Source of the DNA: Micromonospora foliorum
Lineage (GTDB): Bacteria; Actinomycetota; Actinomycetes; Mycobacteriales; Micromonosporaceae
Length of the DNA: 45,318 nt
Direction of reading: 5' to 3'
NCBI RefSeq assembly: GCF_022229015.1
Contig: NZ_JAKKFF010000116.1
Coordinates: 1 to 45,318, forward strand
The notes beneath the pieces were generated by a model. That model made no database searches. It was not told the DNA's origin and saw nothing but the letters and a program-made list of their open reading frames with translations. The position numbers and the translations under genes were made by a program. Below are positions 43,071-45,318 of the stretch, piece after piece; within the stretch, counting starts at the first letter, position 1; each line of letters begins with the position of its first letter.

Positions 43071-43996
43071 GCCGGGTGGTCGTGATCGTTGGCGCGAGCA
43101 GCGGGATCGGCCGGGCGACGGCCCGGGCGTTCGCCGAGCGCGGCGACCGCCTGGTCCTCGCCGCTCGCGCCACCACGACCCTGGCCGAGGTACGCGCGGA
43201 GTGCGCCGACGTCGACGTGCTGACCGTGCCGACCGACGTGACCGAGCCGGGCGCGCTGGACGCTCTCGCGGGCGCGGCCGTCGATCGTTTCGGCCGCATC
43301 GACGTGTGGGTGCACACGGCGGCGGTGATGGCCTACGGTCGCTTCGACGAGCTGCCGGAACGGGTCTTCGACCAGGTGGTGCGGACCGATCTGCTCGGTG
43401 CGGCCGGCTCGGTGCGGGTGGCGCTGCGGCACTTCCGGGCCGCCGGGGCCGGCACGGTAATCCTCACCGGTTCGGTGCTGGCGCACATCACCGCGCCGTA
43501 CATGAGCGCCTACGTGGCGAGCAAGTGGGGGTTGCAGGGTCTGGTCCGGACGGTGCAGCAGGAGTTGCGGGACAGCCCGGAGATCCGGCTGTGTCTCGTC
43601 AACCCGGGCAGCGTGGACACTCCGGTGTACCAGCAGGCGGCCAACTATCTGGGCCGGGTCGGGCGGCCTCCGCCGCCGATCGCCGGCCCGCAGCGGGTGG
43701 CCCGCGCCATCGTGCACTGTGTGGACCGGCCCCGCCGGGAGGTTTCCGTGGGCCGGCTCAACGTGGTGCTGCGGGCCGGCTTCACCGTCCTGCCAGGGGT
43801 CTACGACGTCCTCGTCGGGCCGTTGATGCGGGCGGCCGGCCTGAGTGGACGGTCAGTCGACGCGCATGACGGCTCGGTCTTCACTCCGAACCCCTCTGGC
43901 GAGGCGGTCCGGGGCGGTCACCTGCCCGACCTGCGGCAACTCCTGTTCGGACCGGTCGGTGCGGTGGGTGCCGCACTACGACGACGGTTCGGCTGA
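43067..43996 (+). CDS. SDR family oxidoreductase
   Basis: A 309-residue short-chain dehydrogenase. VIVGASSGIGRATARAFAERG at the start is the TGxxxGIG-type cofactor loop, with Arg/Ala after strand 2 consistent with NADP. The catalytic Ser is in ILTGSVLAHI, and YVASK near 145 gives Tyr and Lys. NPGSVDTPVYQQA follows. About 60 C-terminal residues extend past the core, as in membrane-proximal SDRs of actinobacteria. GTG 43067 overlaps the alcohol dehydrogenase stop, so the two enzymes are coupled and may act in one redox conversion; the substrate is unknown. Confidence 0.88.
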   Translation: MSRVVVIVGASSGIGRATARAFAERGDRLVLAARATTTLAEVRAECADVDVLTVPTDVTEPGALDALAGAAVDRFGRIDVWVHTAAVMAYGRFDELPERVFDQVVRTDLLGAAGSVRVALRHFRAAGAGTVILTGSVLAHITAPYMSAYVASKWGLQGLVRTVQQELRDSPEIRLCLVNPGSVDTPVYQQAANYLGRVGRPPPPIAGPQRVARAIVHCVDRPRREVSVGRLNVVLRAGFTVLPGVYDVLVGPLMRAAGLSGRSVDAHDGSVFTPNPSGEAVRGGHLPDLRQLLFGPVGAVGAALRRRFG

Positions 43997-43999
43997 CCC

Positions 44000-44027
44000 T
44001 GTTCGGGACTGTTCGGAACATGTTCGG
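44000..44027. promoter_or_regulatory. Three TGTTCGG repeats upstream of the serine hydrolase gene
   Basis: TGTTCGG starts at 44000, 44010 and 44021, and GAACATGTTC (44016-44025) is a perfect 10-bp palindrome made from the second and third units. The roughly helical 10-11 bp spacing suggests a binding site for a regulator. It is not a LexA box because the half-sites are 2 bp, not 4 bp, apart. Confidence 0.45.
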
Positions 44028-44110
44028 GGGGCGTCGTGCGTCGATCAACTCGCCTAGGGTGGTGGGCCAGCAAGCGCTCTGGCGCACCACGATCGGGGAG
44101 ACGATTGACC

Positions 44111-45115
44111 ATGCGACTGAACCGCAGAACGGCACTCGGGTTGGGCACGGTGGTCACCGCCGGCACGGTGCTGGGCGCCGCCTCCTCGGCGAGCGCCGCC
44201 GAGAGCACCGAGGCCGTCCCGACCACGCCCGCCCGGGCCGCCCGCCGGGTCGCCGAGGTCTTCGCCAAGCACAGCACCGAGGCCGGCGGCAACTGGCAGG
44301 CGTACGTCAGCGTCGCCGACCCGGCCGGCACGCCGGTGGTCGCGGTGGAGGCCGACGCGGACCGGCGGATCGAGGCGTACAGCGTCAACAAGATCGCCGT
44401 CGCCACGGCGGTGCTCGACAAGGTCGACCGAGGGCTGCTCACCCTGGACCAGCAGGTCGAGGTGAGCGCGGCGATCGTCGTACCGGGCGGGGACGGCATC
44501 TTCAGCCTGGACGGCGCGTACCCGAGCCTGGTGACCCTCGGGCACGTGCTGGCCAACCTGCTGACCGTCTCGGACGACACGGCGGTGCGGCTGTGTGGGC
44601 TGGTCGCCCCGGCCGCCGAGATCAACTCCATCCTGGTCGCCAAGGGCTTCCCGAACACCCAGGTCCAGCCGGTGGCCAACCCGAACCGGTTCTTCCTCGG
44701 CACCAGCACCCCCCGGGAGACGCACGACCTGCTGCGCGCCCTGGTCGCTGGCACGCTGCTCTCCCCCGCCTCGACGACGTACCTGTTGGGCATCCTGCGC
44801 TCCCCGGTGGCGTTCACCGACGGCATCCGGCGCACCATGTCCTCCGACGAGCGGGCCCGGATCGCCACCAAGGCCGGCTGGTACGCCGACGCCCGGCACG
44901 AGGCCGGTGTGATCTTCGACCGTTCCGGCGCGGCGGTGCTCACCTACGCGCTCTTCGCCGACGGGCAGGCCAACCCGGAGGACTTCGGCGCGACCCACCC
45001 GGCGGTGCAGGCCCGGGCCGCCATGGGCCCCAGGTTCCTGGCCGCCGTGGACCGGATCGCGGGCGTGGGCAGGACGTTCCGGATCACCGCCCGACGCCCC
45101 AGCAACGGCGGCTAG
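44111..45115 (+). CDS. Tat-exported beta-lactamase-fold serine hydrolase
   Basis: A 334-residue protein of the class A beta-lactamase/penicillin-recognising fold. The N-terminus MRLNRRTALGLG is a twin-arginine signal ending near SASAAE. SVNK near 97 is the Ser-x-x-Lys nucleophile motif, SDD near 156 takes the place of SDN, and KAGWY near 256 the place of KTG. Between them I see no counterpart of the Glu166 omega-loop (ExxLN); the region after NPNRFFLG is short. Without that Glu a class A enzyme cannot deacylate quickly, so true beta-lactamase activity is unlikely; a peptidase or esterase role is possible. GGGGAG precedes ATG 44111. A terminator follows. Confidence 0.82.
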   Translation: MRLNRRTALGLGTVVTAGTVLGAASSASAAESTEAVPTTPARAARRVAEVFAKHSTEAGGNWQAYVSVADPAGTPVVAVEADADRRIEAYSVNKIAVATAVLDKVDRGLLTLDQQVEVSAAIVVPGGDGIFSLDGAYPSLVTLGHVLANLLTVSDDTAVRLCGLVAPAAEINSILVAKGFPNTQVQPVANPNRFFLGTSTPRETHDLLRALVAGTLLSPASTTYLLGILRSPVAFTDGIRRTMSSDERARIATKAGWYADARHEAGVIFDRSGAAVLTYALFADGQANPEDFGATHPAVQARAAMGPRFLAAVDRIAGVGRTFRITARRPSNGG

Positions 45116-45134
45116 GGCACCCGCTGAGCTCGTC

Positions 45135-45168
45135 CCGGGTCGGTCGCCGCTGCCGGCGACCGACCCGG
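45135..45168. terminator. Terminator after the serine hydrolase gene
   Basis: A perfect 15-bp stem (45135-45149 with 45154-45168) with a 4-nt loop CTGC, 19 bp after the stop codon. Confidence 0.8.
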
Positions 45169-45240
45169 CGTGGCGACCACCGAGGCACGGGTCGGTCCGG
45201 GTGACTACCGTGTAGGGCGGACACGTCGGAGGGACGGCAA

Positions 45241-45318
45241 TGGCACGAGCGCAGAACACGGACGTCGAACGGTCGCTCGGGCGGCGGATGCGGGGCGCGG
45301 CTGGCCACCAGCGCGGCG
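45241..45318 (+). CDS. Start of a gene running off the window (26 codons seen)
   Basis: GGAGGG about 6 nt before ATG 45241 and an open frame (MARAQNTDVERSLGRRMR...) to the window end support a real start. The 26 residues are basic and hydrophilic and do not identify a family. Confidence 0.55.

Noticed and set aside
44016..44025. GAACATGTTC as a LexA box
   Set aside because: The half-sites are separated by 2 bp instead of 4, and the flanking bases fit the TGTTCGG repeats better.
44111..45115. Authentic class A beta-lactamase (antibiotic resistance gene)
   Set aside because: The Glu166 omega-loop motif is absent and motif 3 is KAG; the fold alone does not support a resistance call.

Overview
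The window is high-GC actinobacterial chromosome, most likely from Micromonospora or a close relative in the Micromonosporaceae. The reasons are the extreme G/C third-position bias, frequent GTG starts, a secreted GH9 cellulase with a C-terminal CBM2, and a trimeric succinate dehydrogenase behind a divergent LysR gene. The assignment is inference; no rRNA, tRNA or CRISPR array was seen.

Layout. 1-441: 3' end of hrpB (DEAH helicase), convergent with a PP2C phosphatase. 1.2-4.1 kb: a secreted multidomain GH9 cellulase behind a perfect CebR/CelR-type operator. 4.1-6.6 kb: a HAD hydrolase, then a frameshifted DUF222-HNH nuclease gene with a LexA-like box and a GATC-ended palindrome upstream. 6.3-10.9 kb: minus-strand genes for a UBP zinc finger translationally coupled to a Na+/H+ antiporter, a luciferase-like flavin oxidoreductase, a succinate-semialdehyde dehydrogenase and a small DUF6343-type membrane protein. 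11-23 kb: housekeeping and surface genes (monooxygenase-domain proteins, SGNH lipoprotein, EcsC, a 48-residue protein, lysozyme-like exported protein, PAC2, exonuclease III, haloacetate-dehalogenase-like hydrolase, class F sortase and partner, TrmB, a Ski2-like DUF3516 helicase), ending in an acyltransferase remnant.

23.7-26 kb is the most unusual part. It holds a protein of unknown function, a 9-bp minisatellite, a perfect DnaA box and a DUF559 (PD-(D/E)XK-like) nuclease gene bracketed by two oppositely oriented copies of a 72-bp palindrome. The copies differ only in ways that keep the stem paired. A more distant relative lies after sdhB (41.7 kb), and a similarly built palindrome precedes the HNH gene (4.9 kb). 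This is my best candidate for an undescribed element.

26-32 kb: an iron-siderophore ABC importer operon behind an IdeR/DtxR iron box, and a Tat-exported multicopper oxidase. 32-37 kb: a YciI-like protein, a blasticidin-S-deaminase-like cytidine deaminase and full-length hrpA. 37-41.6 kb: a LysR regulator divergent from sdhCAB. 41.8-45.3 kb: a Zn alcohol dehydrogenase and SDR pair, a Tat-exported beta-lactamase-fold serine hydrolase, and the first codons of a gene that runs off the end.

Functional themes are regulated cellulose use (CebR site), iron supply (iron box, importer), respiration (sdh with LysR), RNA helicases (HrpA, HrpB and the Ski2-like protein), and two nuclease genes associated with palindromes. 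All family assignments come from motif recognition by eye; no database search was run.
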